Shown: piece by piece, positions 45,560-55,304 of the stretch
How positions within the stretch are numbered: the stretch's first letter is position 1
How the letters are laid out: each line of letters begins with the position of its first letter
Assembly: GCF_014621775.1 (NCBI RefSeq)
Contig: NZ_CP061204.1
Span: 3,740,501-3,804,500 of the forward strand
Direction of reading: 5' to 3'
DNA from: Stenotrophomonas sp. 169
GTDB lineage: Bacteria > Pseudomonadota > Gammaproteobacteria > Xanthomonadales > Xanthomonadaceae
DNA: 64,000 nucleotides
Notes under the pieces: generated by a model
Database searches by the model: none
Seen by the model: only the letters and a program-made list of their open reading frames with translations
What the model was told of the DNA's origin: nothing
Position numbers and translations under genes: made by a program

Positions 45560-45637
45560 GCGCCCATGCCCACCATCACCGCGTGCAGTGGCGGGCAGTG
45601 GCTTGACCGATATTCCTCCACACCGCAGGCTGCGCGC

Positions 45638-46399
45638 ATGGAGCTGAGCAGCGAATTCTGGTGGTTCATCCTTATCGGCCTGGGCGCACAGCTGGTCGAC
45701 GGCGCATTGGGCATGGCCTTCGGTCTGGTGTCGTCTTCGGTGATGTTGAGCATGGGCCTGCCACCGGCGCAGGTCAGCGCCAGCGTGCATACGGCGGAGG
45801 TATTCACTACCGGCGCATCCGGCGTTTCGCATCTGGTGGCCGGCAACGTGGACCGGAAATTGTTCGTGCGCTTGGCCATCCCTGGCGCAATCGGCGGAGC
45901 CGTCGGCGCATATGGCCTCACCCAGCTGCCCGGAGACGTCATCCGGCCATTGATTTATCTGTATTTGCTGGTGCTTGCGATCGTCATTCTGCTGCGCGCG
46001 GCAGGCCGGTTGATGCCCAAGGGCGACATCAAGCGCGTCCCTCTGTTGGGTGCGGTCGCCGGCTTCCTCGACGCCACCGGCGGTGGCGGATGGGGTCCGG
46101 TTGCCACCTCTACCCTGCTGGCACGCGGCGGCCAAGCCCGTACGACCATTGGCACCGTCAATGCAGCAGAGTTCGTGGTGACGCTGACGGTGTCCGCAAC
46201 ATTCCTGCTGACGATGGGCCTGCATCACCTACAGATCGTGGCGGGACTATTGATAGGCGGGATGATGGCCGCGCCGTTGGCCGCCGTGTTGGTGAAGCGG
46301 GTCAAGGAGCGCTGGGTGCTTGTCGCCGTTGGCGTCTTGGTGCTGGCGATCAGTCTGTACCAGATCGGCCACACGGCCATCGGCCTGCTGGGCCGGTAA
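45638..46399 (+). CDS. TauE/SafE-family sulfite/sulfonate exporter-like permease
   Basis: This 253-residue inner-membrane protein has about eight helices. The repeated TauE/SafE motifs are clear: GLGAQLVDGALGMAFGLVSS in the first half and AVAGFLDATGGGGWGPVATS in the second, followed by IGTVNAAEFVVTLTVSATFL. The family moves sulfite, sulfonates or other organic anions; the substrate here is unknown. The start at 45638 (MELSSEFWWFILIGLGAQL) is chosen over 45566 because the upstream residues are not hydrophobic and overlap repeat DNA. There are no sulfur-metabolism neighbours. Confidence 0.88.
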   Translation: MELSSEFWWFILIGLGAQLVDGALGMAFGLVSSSVMLSMGLPPAQVSASVHTAEVFTTGASGVSHLVAGNVDRKLFVRLAIPGAIGGAVGAYGLTQLPGDVIRPLIYLYLLVLAIVILLRAAGRLMPKGDIKRVPLLGAVAGFLDATGGGGWGPVATSTLLARGGQARTTIGTVNAAEFVVTLTVSATFLLTMGLHHLQIVAGLLIGGMMAAPLAAVLVKRVKERWVLVAVGVLVLAISLYQIGHTAIGLLGR

Positions 46400-46416
46400 C
46401 ACCGCGCACGCCTGTC

Positions 46417-47115
46417 GGTAGAGCCGGCTTCAGCCGGCTGGCTTCCAGCACAGGGCCGAGGGTAGAGCCGGCTTCAGCCGGCTGTTTTCGCGCACAGGGC
46501 AGCCGACTGAAGTCGGCTCTACCCCCTCGGCGGGCAGGCCGGTCGGCCGTTCGGTATTCCGCCGAGCACGGCTCGGCGCTACGGGTGTGAGGCGATGCGG
46601 CGCTGTCGGTGGAGCCGGCTTCAGCCGGCTGCTTTCGCGTGCAGGGCCAGCCGACTGAAGTCTGCTCTACCCCCTCGGCGGGCAGGTGGGTGGGCGCATC
46701 CGGCATGCCGCCGAGCACGGCTCGGCGCTACGGGTATGAGGCGATGCGGCGCTGTCGGTAGAGCCGGCTTCAGCCGGCTGTTTACACGCGCAGGGCAGCC
46801 GACTGAAGTCGGCTCTACCCCTCGGCGGGCAGGTGAGTCGGCGCATCCGGCATGCCGCCGAGCACGGCTCGGCGCTACGGGTATGAGGCGATGCGGCGCT
46901 GTCGGTGGAGCCGGCTTCAGCCGGCTGCTTTCGCGTGCAGGGCCAGCCGACTGAAGTCGGCTCTACCCCCTCGGCGGGCAGGTGGGTAAGCGCATCCGGC
47001 ATGCCGCCGGGCACGGCTCGGCGCTACAGGTGCGAGGCGATGCGGCGCTGTCGGTAGAGCCGGCTTCAGCCGGCTGTTTACACGCGCAGGGCAGCCGACT
47101 GAAGTCGGCTCTACC
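46417..47115. repeat. Long SMAG array with roughly 148-bp composite unit
   Basis: About 700 bp is made of SMAG arms of three kinds: GTAGAGCCGGCTTCAGCCGGCTG, GCCGACTGAAGTCGGCTCTACC and CCGCCGAGCACGGCTCGGCGCTAC. From about 46591 the composite recurs with GGCGATGCGGCGCTGTCGG at 46591, 46740, 46887 and 47036. No gene is present in this interval. Confidence 0.88.
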
Positions 47116-47158
47116 CTCGTCTGGGCGCATCCGGCAGGCCGGCTACGACCGCCGTCGA

Positions 47159-47875
47159 TCAGACCTTTTCACCACCGCGGTCCGCGCAGCCCCAGTTGAG
47201 GATGCGGGTGCCTTCCGGCAGCACGCGACGGAAGAAGTCCACGCTGCCATGCTTCGGATTGACCACCACTGGCGCTTTCGCCGCAACCAGCAGCGGAAGA
47301 TCCGCCGTACTGTCGGAGTAGGCCACGTCGATGTTGCCGTAGCCACGCTCGCGCAGCATCCGCATCTTTTCTTCGTTGTGGCAGTGACGGGTGGCGCCAA
47401 CGGCACCGAAACGCGGCCCGACTTCACTGCCGATCACCGGCACGTCCACATGGGCGACGAAGCCCAGGATGGCCTTGGCCAGCTCAGGCGGCGCACCCGT
47501 CGCCACGACCACCCGGTCGCCTTTAGCCCGGTGCGCAGCGAAGACTTCCAGCGCCTGGGGCAACAGTTTGGCCCGTAGGCTGGGCTCGTTCTTCAGCACA
47601 TACGCGTCGATCACCTGGTTGAACTCGCGCGCCCGATGCATGCCGAAGGTCGCGATCCACACGTAGATCGAGATGCCGGCACGGCGCGTGGGCAGCATCG
47701 CCACCAAGGGGCCGGCCACCGGCGTGACCAGCAGCGCAGCAAGCAACCGCAGCGGGTTGCGCTTGATCAGCGTCGCGAACAGATGGCTGCCGGAATCACC
47801 GTCGTACAGGGTGTGGTCGAAATCGAACACCACCAGCGGCGCGCTGTCCTGCGGGGTTGGATAGATCGTGCTCAT
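47159..47875 (-). CDS. HAD-superfamily (subfamily IB) phosphatase
   Basis: This 238-residue Mg-dependent phosphatase has the HAD signature [13 protein letters not shown] (nucleophile and acid Asp), motif [13 protein letters not shown], the conserved Lys in [10 protein letters not shown] and motif [14 protein letters not shown]. The C1 cap region contains a hydrophobic stretch ([18 protein letters not shown]) as in PgpC-like or phosphoserine-phosphatase-like members, so it may act on a lipid phosphate. Its ATG overlaps the trpC stop by 4 bp (ATGA), so it is translationally coupled to the trp operon. The substrate is not known. Confidence 0.85.
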   Translation of the reverse strand: MSTIYPTPQDSAPLVVFDFDHTLYDGDSGSHLFATLIKRNPLRLLAALLVTPVAGPLVAMLPTRRAGISIYVWIATFGMHRAREFNQVIDAYVLKNEPSLRAKLLPQALEVFAAHRAKGDRVVVATGAPPELAKAILGFVAHVDVPVIGSEVGPRFGAVGATRHCHNEEKMRMLRERGYGNIDVAYSDSTADLPLLVAAKAPVVVNPKHGSVDFFRRVLPEGTRILNWGCADRGGEKV

Positions 47876-48666
47876 GCAGCGAAGAATAGCTGACGCAGGC
47901 CCTCACCGGGCTCCTCCACGCGCATGAAGGCCTCACCGACCAGGAACGCGTTGACCCCGGCATCGCGCATCAGGGCCACGTCCTGCGGTGCCAGGATGCC
48001 ACTCTCGGTCACCAACAGACGGTCCTTCGGCACGGCGGTGCGCATGTCCAGCGTGGCCTGCAGCGAAACCTCGAACGTGCGCAGGTTGCGGTTGTTGATG
48101 CCGATCATCTGCACCGGCACCTGCAGGGCGCGCTCCAGTTCATCGATATCGTGGACTTCCACCAGCACATCCATGCCCAGCTCCATCGCCAGGCTGGACA
48201 GCTCCGCCAGCTGGCGGTCGTCCAATGCCGCAACGATCAGCAGGATGCAGTCAGCCCCGAGCACGCGTGCTTCGACCACCTGGTAGGCGTCGATCACGAA
48301 GTCCTTGCGCAGCACCGGCAGCGTGCAGGCCTCGCGAGCCTCCTGCAGATACGCATCGCTGCCCTGGAAAAAATCCACGTCGGTGAGCACCGACAGGCAG
48401 CTTGCACCGCCGAATTCATAACTCACCGCGATGTCAGCCGGATGGAAATCGGGCCGTATCACGCCCTTGGACGGGCTGGCCTTCTTGACCTCGGCGATCA
48501 CCGCCGGGTCACCGCTGGCGATCGCCGCCTGCAGCGCGCGCACGAAACCACGCACCGGCGGAGCTGCCGCCACGCGCGCCTGCAGCTGTTCCAGCGGCAC
48601 GGCAGCGCGGCGCTGGGCCACTTCTTCGGCCTTGCGGGCCAGGATCGTCTGCAGGATGTCGCTCAT
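47872..48666 (-). CDS. trpC: Indole-3-glycerol-phosphate synthase
   Basis: This 264-residue TIM-barrel enzyme closes the indole ring in tryptophan synthesis. Family motifs are [38 protein letters not shown] and VTESGI. It is monofunctional: no TrpF domain is fused. The ATG at 48666 gives the family start [16 protein letters not shown]. It is separated from trpD by 55 bp that contain one arm of the A6GGGGACGGAGGGG repeat. The HAD gene overlaps its stop. Confidence 0.97.
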   Translation of the reverse strand: MSDILQTILARKAEEVAQRRAAVPLEQLQARVAAAPPVRGFVRALQAAIASGDPAVIAEVKKASPSKGVIRPDFHPADIAVSYEFGGASCLSVLTDVDFFQGSDAYLQEAREACTLPVLRKDFVIDAYQVVEARVLGADCILLIVAALDDRQLAELSSLAMELGMDVLVEVHDIDELERALQVPVQMIGINNRNLRTFEVSLQATLDMRTAVPKDRLLVTESGILAPQDVALMRDAGVNAFLVGEAFMRVEEPGEGLRQLFFAA

Positions 48667-48677
48667 GATGCTCACAG

Positions 48678-48705
48678 AAAAAAGGGGACGGAGGGGATTA
48701 CGTCG
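48678..48705. repeat. Single arm of the A6GGGGACGGAGGGG family inside the trp operon
   Basis: AAAAAAGGGGACGGAGGGGA followed by TTACGTCG matches the left arm of the element at 24381-24460. No complementary arm lies nearby, so this copy cannot form the terminator hairpin and should not stop transcription between trpD and trpC. Confidence 0.8.
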
Positions 48706-48721
48706 TTTCCGGCTTTCCAGC

Positions 48722-49753
48722 CTAGCCCGCCAGTACGCGGGTGATGTCGACGTACTGTTGCAGACGGTCGCGGGCACTGCCATCGGCAATCACCGCGCGT
48801 GCCCGCGCCAGCCCATCGCCGATGTCGTCAGCGACGCCGGCCACATAGAGGGCCGCGCCTGCATTCAACGCCACGATGTCCAGTGCCGGGCCCGCTTCGT
48901 TGTCCAGCACGGCCCGCAACATGGCGATGGACTGCTCGGGTCCATCTACGCGCAGATTGCGGCTGGCCGACATCGCGATGCCGAAATCTTCCGGATGGAT
49001 CTCGTACTCGCGCACCTTTCCATCCCGCAACTCGCCGACCAGCGTGCCGGCGCCGAGCGAGATCTCATCCATGTTGTCGCGGCCCCAGACCACCATCGCC
49101 CGCTCGGTACCCAGCTCACGCAGCACGCGCGCCTGGATGCCCACCAGGTCCGAATGGAAAACGCCCATCAATACCGATGGCGCACTGGCCGGATTGGTCA
49201 GCGGCCCGAGGATGTTGAAGATCGTCCGCACCCCCATTTCGCGCCGCACCGGTGCGACCACCTTCATCGATGGGTGATGGATCGGCGCGAACATGAAGCC
49301 GATGCCGGTCTGCTCGATCGCGCGCGCTACCTGCTCCGGCCGCAGTTCAATCACCGCGCCGAGCGCCTCCACGGCATCGGCACTGCCGGACTTCGACGAG
49401 ACACTGCGATTGCCATGCTTGGCCACGCGTGCGCCTGCGGCGGCAGCGACGAACATCGAGCAGGTCGAGATATTGAACGTATGCGAGCCATCGCCGCCGG
49501 TGCCGACGATGTCGACCAGGTGGCGCGTGTCGGCGACGTGCACCGGGAGCGCGAATTCGCGCATCACCGTCGCAGCCGCCGCGATCTCGTCGACCGTTTC
49601 CTTTTTGACGCGCAGGCCGGTCAGGATCGCTGCGGTCATCATGGGCGATACCTCATCGCGCATGATCTGCCGCATCAGATCGACCATCTCGTCGAAGAAG
49701 ATCTCGCGATGCTCGATCGTGCGCTGCAGGGCTTCCTGGGGGGAGAAGTGCAT
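48722..49753 (-). CDS. trpD: Anthranilate phosphoribosyltransferase
   Basis: This 343-residue enzyme transfers phosphoribose to anthranilate. Substrate-binding motifs are intact: [31 protein letters not shown] and NILGPLTNP. The ATG at 49753 (AAGGAA upstream) gives [19 protein letters not shown], matching the Xanthomonas start; the frame is open much further upstream only because it shadows trpG. It follows trpG by 29 bp. TrpD and TrpG are separate proteins, not fused as in E. coli. Confidence 0.97.
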   Translation of the reverse strand: MHFSPQEALQRTIEHREIFFDEMVDLMRQIMRDEVSPMMTAAILTGLRVKKETVDEIAAAATVMREFALPVHVADTRHLVDIVGTGGDGSHTFNISTCSMFVAAAAGARVAKHGNRSVSSKSGSADAVEALGAVIELRPEQVARAIEQTGIGFMFAPIHHPSMKVVAPVRREMGVRTIFNILGPLTNPASAPSVLMGVFHSDLVGIQARVLRELGTERAMVVWGRDNMDEISLGAGTLVGELRDGKVREYEIHPEDFGIAMSASRNLRVDGPEQSIAMLRAVLDNEAGPALDIVALNAGAALYVAGVADDIGDGLARARAVIADGSARDRLQQYVDITRVLAG

Positions 49754-49782
49754 CAGTGGATTCCTTGGAGTCAGCCTGCAGA

Positions 49783-50361
49783 TCAACGCTGCAGGAAGTT
49801 GCGCAGCAGCGCGTGACCGTGTTCGGTCAGGATGGATTCGGGGTGGAACTGCACACCTTCCACCGGGTGCTCGCGATGCCGAAGGCCCATGATTTCTTCG
49901 ACCGACCCGTCGTCGTTCTCGGTCCAGGCAGTGACTTCCAGGCATGCAGGCAGACGCGTCTTGTCCACCACCAGTGAGTGGTAGCGCGTGGCCTGGTAGC
50001 GATCGGGCAGCCCGGCGAACACGCCCTTGCCTTCGTGTCGGATGGCCGACGTCTTGCCGTGCATGATGTTGCCTGCACGGATCACCGTGCCACCGTACAC
50101 CTGGCCGATGCCCTGGTGGCCCAGGCAGACGCCGAGGATCGGCGTGGTCGGGCCCAGCCGCTGGATCAGTTCCAGCGACACACCCGCTTCGTTGGGTGTA
50201 CACGGCCCGGGCGAAATCACGATGCGCTCCGGTCTCTGCGCGGCGATCTCATCGACCGTCATGGCATCGTTGCGCACCACCTTGACCTCGGCACCCAGCG
50301 TCTGCAGGTACTGCACGAGGTTGTAGGTGAAGCTGTCGTAGTTGTCGATCATCCACAACAT
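49783..50361 (-). CDS. trpG: Anthranilate synthase component II (glutamine amidotransferase)
   Basis: This 192-residue class I glutamine amidotransferase supplies ammonia to TrpE. The catalytic triad is visible: Cys79 in [12 protein letters not shown], and His173 and Glu175 in [13 protein letters not shown]. The oxyanion motif [11 protein letters not shown] is present. It begins 3 bp after the stop of the SIMPL-domain gene, which implies translational coupling. It could also serve 4-amino-4-deoxychorismate synthesis (PabA role), since no pabA is seen; this is a known possibility for such proteins. Confidence 0.96.
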   Translation of the reverse strand: MLWMIDNYDSFTYNLVQYLQTLGAEVKVVRNDAMTVDEIAAQRPERIVISPGPCTPNEAGVSLELIQRLGPTTPILGVCLGHQGIGQVYGGTVIRAGNIMHGKTSAIRHEGKGVFAGLPDRYQATRYHSLVVDKTRLPACLEVTAWTENDDGSVEEIMGLRHREHPVEGVQFHPESILTEHGHALLRNFLQR

Positions 50362-50364
50362 GGA

Positions 50365-51156
50365 TCAGGTTCCGTCGCTTATCAGAAAAATGGCGTACAC
50401 ATTCTCGGTGTACGTGATGGGTCCGGCTTCAATCGATTCGCGCGTGTAGGGCGCTTGCGGAGCTGGCGGCGCGGGCGGAGTGACCAGATCCGTCGGTCGC
50501 GTCTCGGCGATAACGGACGCGCCATCGGTGGGCCATTGCCCCGCCTGCACGCCGTAGGCAAAGCTCGGGGCCACGTCGGAGATGCTGTACAGGCCGCGGA
50601 TGCGTGCACCATAGGCGGTTGCCAAGGCCCTGGCCGAGTGCCGGGTCTGTGCAGCGGCCTCACCTTTCAGTTCACGGCGCAGCGCGACAACATCGGAGTA
50701 GCCCGGCGCCAGGCTGCTGACCTGCAGCGTGTCACTGGCATTGAGTGCGCCAAGGAATCCCTGCATCGCCTGCGGGCTGGCAAAGCTGCCCTTCAAGCGG
50801 CGACTGACGCGGGTGCCGATGAAGACCGGTCCGGCCTGCTCGTAGCGATGTGCCGGCCCGATGTCGAGGTTATCCGCGCGCACGCTGCCCGCCACCGCGC
50901 CATGCTTCTTGAACAATGCCAGCACGCGCGCTGCATCCTCCTGCACCTTGGCCCGCGCCGTGTCGGCATCCATGTCGACCTGGGCAAGCGTCAACTGCAG
51001 GGTGAAGCGGTCGGGCATCACCTCACGGCGCGCTTCGCCCTTCACCAGCAGGTGCGGCTGGTCCGGGATCGTGTTGGCCTGCGCCAACGCCTCAGGTGCC
51101 AGCATGGCCAGCATGGCCAGCAGCGACGACCACAGCAGAATGCTCGACAGCTTCAT
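50365..51156 (-). CDS. Periplasmic SIMPL-domain (DUF541) protein
   Basis: This 263-residue exported protein has a signal peptide (ILLWSSLLAMLAMLAPEALAQ). It then has the SIMPL/DUF541 fold, recognised by PHLLVKGEARREVMPDRFTL, DADTARAKVQEDAARVLALF and a closing YTENVYAIFLI. A Pro-rich insert (VTPPAPPAPQAP) lies near the end. Family members include E. coli YggE, linked to oxidative stress, but the biochemical role is not known. Its position between trpE (71-bp gap) and trpG (3-bp gap) is unexpected for a periplasmic protein and makes it part of the trp transcript. Confidence 0.88.
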   Translation of the reverse strand: MKLSSILLWSSLLAMLAMLAPEALAQANTIPDQPHLLVKGEARREVMPDRFTLQLTLAQVDMDADTARAKVQEDAARVLALFKKHGAVAGSVRADNLDIGPAHRYEQAGPVFIGTRVSRRLKGSFASPQAMQGFLGALNASDTLQVSSLAPGYSDVVALRRELKGEAAAQTRHSARALATAYGARIRGLYSISDVAPSFAYGVQAGQWPTDGASVIAETRPTDLVTPPAPPAPQAPYTRESIEAGPITYTENVYAIFLISDGT

Positions 51157-51227
51157 GCGGTATTCCTTGTCATGGGAGGGAAAAAGCACAAAACGCGCCC
51201 GGCGCAGTGACCCGGCGCATGCGAGGA

Positions 51228-52721
51228 TTACAGGCCTTTCGCCGCCTGGGCCACCGCACGGAACAACGCGCGGCCTTTGTTCATCGTTTCGTCCCACTCT
51301 TTCTGCGGATCGGAGTCGTAGACGATGCCGGCGCCGGCCTGCACGTGCAGGCGTCCGTCCTTGATCACCGCGGTGCGGATCGCAATGGCCGTGTCTGCAT
51401 CACCGTGCCAGCCGATGTAGCCGATGCTGCCGGCATACACGTTGCGTTTGATCGGTTCCAGTTCGCGGATCACTTCCAGCGCGCGGATCTTCGGCGCGCC
51501 ACTGACCGTCCCGGCCGGGAAGGTCGCGCGCAGCACATCGGCATAACTCAGACCCGGCTGCAGCGTGCCGGTCACTTCGCTGACGATGTGCATCACATGG
51601 CTGTAGCGTTCAATCACGAACTGCTCGCCGACCTCCACCGTACCGGCCGTGGATACCCGGCCGGCGTCGTTGCGGCCCAGGTCGATCAGCATCAGGTGCT
51701 CGGCACGCTCCTTCGGATCGGCCAGCAGCTCCACTTCCAGCGCATTGTCTTCTTCCACGGTGGCGCCGCGCGGACGCGTGCCGGCGATGGGGCGCACGGT
51801 CACTTCGCCGACACCGTTGGCGTCGTGCTGCAGGCGCACCAGGATCTCCGGCGATGAGCCCACGACCTGCATGTCACCGACATCCAGGAAGTACATGTAG
51901 GGCGATGGATTGAGCGCACGCAGCGCACGGTAGACATCCACCGGTCGCGCCTTGAAGGGCACGCTCAGGCGCTGGCTCAGCACCACCTGGAAAATGTCGC
52001 CGGAGCGGATGTAATCCTTGCTGCGCTCCACCGCGTCGATGAACCCGTCGCGGGTGAAGCCTGAAATGAAGTCACTTTCGTCCAGCACGTCGCTGTGCAA
52101 CGGTGCCGGATAGCCCGCACCCGGCGCGCGCAGTTTCGCCACCAAGCCGTCCAGTCGCGTCTGTGCCTCGTCCCACGCACCCGGTTGGCGCGGATCGGCG
52201 TGCACGATCAGGTACAGCCGTCCCTTGAGGTTGTCGAACACCGCCAGCTCTTCGGAGTGCATGAGCAGGATGTCCGGCGTGCCCAGCTCATCGCGGCCCG
52301 CAGGCGGTGCCAGGCGCGGCTCGATGTAGCCGATGCACTCGAAGCCGAACCAGCCGACCAGGCCGCCGGTGAAGCCCGGCAGACCGTCCAGCTTGGGCAC
52401 CGAATGCGCGCTGCGCAGCGCCTCTACTTCGGCGAACGGATCGGCGACCTCGCGGCGTTCGACCTCCACGCCGTTTTCGGCGATGGACAACGTATGCCCA
52501 CGGAAGGTGTACACGCGGCGCGCCGGCAGACCGATGATGGAATAGCGACCGAAGCGCTCACCGCCCTCGACCGATTCAAACAGATAGGTGTGCGGGCCGT
52601 CGGCGAGCTTCAGATAGACCGAAAGCGGCGTGTCCAGGTCGGACAGCACTTCACGGACGACGGGGATGCGGGTGTGGCCTTCAGCGGCCTGCTGCTGGAA
52701 CTGAGCGGGGGTATTCAACAC
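51228..52721 (-). CDS. trpE: Anthranilate synthase component I
   Basis: This 497-residue chorismate-utilising enzyme has the N-terminal Trp-feedback domain (TPLSVYLKLADGPHTYLFES, with the LLES-like LFES site). The catalytic core shows GDIFQVVLSQRLSVPF, IAGTRPRGAT, LIDLGRNDAGRV and ATFPAGTVSGAPKIRALEVI. It heads the trp operon trpE-SIMPL-trpG-trpD-trpC-HAD. No leader peptide with tandem Trp codons is obvious in the 195 bp upstream, so attenuation of the E. coli type is not supported. Confidence 0.97.
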   Translation of the reverse strand: MLNTPAQFQQQAAEGHTRIPVVREVLSDLDTPLSVYLKLADGPHTYLFESVEGGERFGRYSIIGLPARRVYTFRGHTLSIAENGVEVERREVADPFAEVEALRSAHSVPKLDGLPGFTGGLVGWFGFECIGYIEPRLAPPAGRDELGTPDILLMHSEELAVFDNLKGRLYLIVHADPRQPGAWDEAQTRLDGLVAKLRAPGAGYPAPLHSDVLDESDFISGFTRDGFIDAVERSKDYIRSGDIFQVVLSQRLSVPFKARPVDVYRALRALNPSPYMYFLDVGDMQVVGSSPEILVRLQHDANGVGEVTVRPIAGTRPRGATVEEDNALEVELLADPKERAEHLMLIDLGRNDAGRVSTAGTVEVGEQFVIERYSHVMHIVSEVTGTLQPGLSYADVLRATFPAGTVSGAPKIRALEVIRELEPIKRNVYAGSIGYIGWHGDADTAIAIRTAVIKDGRLHVQAGAGIVYDSDPQKEWDETMNKGRALFRAVAQAAKGL

Positions 52722-52916
52722 GACTTTCCTTCCGGGATGCGGCGGTGGCGGGACGGACGACGGCTACAGGCCACCATCGCCACCAACGGCGAGCGGAAGA
52801 AAGACTATGCGGGGTCGTCAGAATGGACACCGGGCCACTGTACCGCATGGGTGGGGCCGGGCGGAAGCCGGGCGAGCCCACCAGCGGCCCGCTCACCGTG
52901 CCCCGATCCGCGCCCG

Positions 52917-55286
52917 CTAGGCCATGCGCAGGGCGGCGCGCTGCTGCTCCTGGGCGTGATCCTGCTGATCCTGCTGCTCGGCGGCGATGCCTGCCGTCAG
53001 CGTCGGCGTGATGGCCGGTGCCTGCCGCTGGCGGTCAACCTCCGCCGCCTGCTCGGTGCTGACGCTCAACGGCTGCTGCAGGCCGGAGGCGACATCCACA
53101 TACGCATAGCGCTTGGTGAAGGACGCGGCATCGGCCGTGTCCACCGCGAAGGCGCGCGCCCGATCATCGCTCAGCATCACCCGCTCGATGGTTTGCAGGC
53201 CATCCTGCTTTGCCTTGGCGGCAAGCGCGCCGGCCAGCTGATCGCTCTGCAGGTCAGGCACGCGGTTGTAGCTGGCGTCGATACGGTGGACCCCGCTCTG
53301 CGCCCCCTGGAACAACCGGAAATCAGCATGGTCCGGATCGTTGATCGACACTGGGCGGGCCGCGGGTGACGGCGCCTGCTGCTGCACTTCAAGCAACGTC
53401 CGGGCGGCGGCTTCCTGCTTCTGGATTTCCGCATCCAGGCTGGGAATCACCGTGTCGGCCATGCCGTGGCGCGCCGTCGCTTCACCGAACGCTGCACTGA
53501 TGTTGCTTGTGAACGCGGCGGTGCTGGCCAGGTTCCGTTCGTTCTGCGGCATCGTCAGTGCGGGCGTGTGGGTGGCCAGCGCCGCACCCAGCGCCGTGGT
53601 CGCCCCGCCAACGGAAGAGAGCACGACGGGCGCATACGAGGTAACACCGGCCACCTGCCGCCCGCTCCAGTCCGCGGCCTGGTTCAGGGTGGCACCGTAT
53701 TGGGCATAGCCGTTGCGCAGGCCATCGGAGGACCACTGCGTCCCGGCCTGGATCTGCGCACCGATGTGCTCACCGCCCGCCCGGATCCGGGCGGCGTCGC
53801 CTGCCGCCTGCTGCGTGGCCTGTTCGGCCTTCAGCCCGTGGTCGGCCTGCGACTGTGTGCCGCGCTGGCGCAACTGCTCGGCCGTCTCGTCAGCGCCGAC
53901 CCAGCCCGCCACGGTGGCGCCCCAACCGCTCAAGGTGCGGTCGCGATAGCCTTCCACGCGGTGCTTGATCGCCTCGACCTGGCCGGCGAGTTCGCGTCCC
54001 TGCGCGATCACCGTGGCCCCGCCCTGCACGCCCACGCGCAGGCTGGTCCCGCCGAAATCCACCACGCTGCCGATCGCCTTGCCCTGCATCGTCGCGCCCT
54101 GCTGGATGACATCACCGGCCACGTCCAGCCCTTTGCCGCCCAGTGCGCCCATGCGCTCGATCTGCTCGCCGGCCAGCCGCCCGCCCCGCATGCCCTGTGC
54201 CCCCGCCACCAGCACGGTCGACAACGGGCCGGCCAGCTCGGCCACCTGGCTGGGAGCCGCTACCTGCGCCCGGTCGATCAGGTTGCCCTGCGCGTCGCGC
54301 GTCTTGGGGTCCAGCAGGATCTCCATCCTGCCGGCAGCAACCGGCACGCTGCGCAGCGCCTGCGCACCGGGCTCAGTGGCCAGCCGCTCGATCAGCTGGG
54401 CGGCGGCCTCTTGCGCGTGCTCGGGCAGCGCTGCCTGCAGCTTGCCGGTGACCAGTCCCTGCATCATCGGCTGGCGCAGCAGTATCGTGGTTTCATTGGC
54501 CAGCAGGCCGAAGTCCTGCCGCTGGCGATCGCTCAGCCGCTGCAGCCCGTTCTGCACGTCGTTGAGGACTTCGCCGCTGGTTTCATAGGTGTGGACCGTA
54601 TCGCGGGTGTTGAAAGTGGGCAGCCCGTTGTCTTCCCCGTAGCGTGCTGCGGTCTGCGGGTGCAGGCCGGCGGAGTTGAACGTGGTCGCGCGGGCGCCCG
54701 TCACTGCCGATGCCGCCGACGCCATGCCGCCACCGAGCGAGTGACCGGCGATTTCGAAGCTCTCGCCCACCTGCTGTTGGACGCGCACCGCAAGTGCCAT
54801 GGCGCGATCGTAATAATCGCTGCGCATGCCAACTCCCTGCTGGCCATTATTGAGGAAGTCCTCGCTCGCGGATTCACGCCGACCGCCCAAGGCGGACGGG
54901 TCAATGATCTCGCCCGTTGACCCCTTGAAGACGATGACAGGCTTCGCATCCTCTCCGAACACGCGCTTGTCCGGAATATAGATTTCCGCGCGAAAACCGG
55001 ACTGCCGCGGATGCAGAAGGTCAGAGAGCTGCGCATCCGACAGGTCGATTCCCACAGCACGTACTGCGCCGGGATCAGCGCTACCCCGTACCCAGCCGGT
55101 CGGTGCTTCACCTTCGTGCTTGGCCGAAAGATAGACGTCAGCGGCCAGCCCCGACATTTCACGCGCGTGGTGGGTTTCCTGAAGCCTGCTCGCCTGCTCG
55201 TCATTGCCGCTGTCGCGCAATTGCCGGACGAGAAGGCTTTGCTCGTGGATGGCGCGTACACGCGCCTCGATCTCGGGATCACTCAT
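52917..55286 (-). CDS. XVIPCD-type IV secretion effector with lipase-like domain (antibacterial toxin candidate)
   Basis: This 789-residue protein has an N-terminal half with an alpha/beta-hydrolase of the class 3 lipase type: FEIAGHSLGGGMASAAS (GHSLGG at 181-186, nucleophile Ser183), preceded by VIVFKGSTGE. Residues about 340-610 are a long Ala/Gly/Gln-rich helical region. Residues about 647-756 match the XVIPCD secretion domain (DHADFRLFQGAQSGVHRID, ALAAKAKQDGLQTIERVML, ARAFAVDTAD, YAYVDVASGLQQPLSVSTEQ), with the usual Gln-rich tail. XVIPCD binds VirD4 of the xanthomonad bacteria-killing T4SS. GGAG sits 7 bp before ATG 55286 (another ATG at 55298). The divergent ankyrin lipoprotein is the likely immunity factor. 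No T4SS structural genes are in the window. Confidence 0.88.
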   Translation of the reverse strand: MSDPEIEARVRAIHEQSLLVRQLRDSGNDEQASRLQETHHAREMSGLAADVYLSAKHEGEAPTGWVRGSADPGAVRAVGIDLSDAQLSDLLHPRQSGFRAEIYIPDKRVFGEDAKPVIVFKGSTGEIIDPSALGGRRESASEDFLNNGQQGVGMRSDYYDRAMALAVRVQQQVGESFEIAGHSLGGGMASAASAVTGARATTFNSAGLHPQTAARYGEDNGLPTFNTRDTVHTYETSGEVLNDVQNGLQRLSDRQRQDFGLLANETTILLRQPMMQGLVTGKLQAALPEHAQEAAAQLIERLATEPGAQALRSVPVAAGRMEILLDPKTRDAQGNLIDRAQVAAPSQVAELAGPLSTVLVAGAQGMRGGRLAGEQIERMGALGGKGLDVAGDVIQQGATMQGKAIGSVVDFGGTSLRVGVQGGATVIAQGRELAGQVEAIKHRVEGYRDRTLSGWGATVAGWVGADETAEQLRQRGTQSQADHGLKAEQATQQAAGDAARIRAGGEHIGAQIQAGTQWSSDGLRNGYAQYGATLNQAADWSGRQVAGVTSYAPVVLSSVGGATTALGAALATHTPALTMPQNERNLASTAAFTSNISAAFGEATARHGMADTVIPSLDAEIQKQEAAARTLLEVQQQAPSPAARPVSINDPDHADFRLFQGAQSGVHRIDASYNRVPDLQSDQLAGALAAKAKQDGLQTIERVMLSDDRARAFAVDTADAASFTKRYAYVDVASGLQQPLSVSTEQAAEVDRQRQAPAITPTLTAGIAAEQQDQQDHAQEQQRAALRMA

Positions 55287-55304
55287 GGCAAGCTCCATTG
55301 CACA

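Noticed and set aside
46350..47014. Repetitive frames of about 120 codons in the SMAG array
   Set aside because: They are translations of repeated SMAG units and have no codon-use or start-site support.
52722..52916. trp leader peptide and attenuator upstream of trpE
   Set aside because: No short frame with adjacent Trp codons followed by alternative hairpins could be found.
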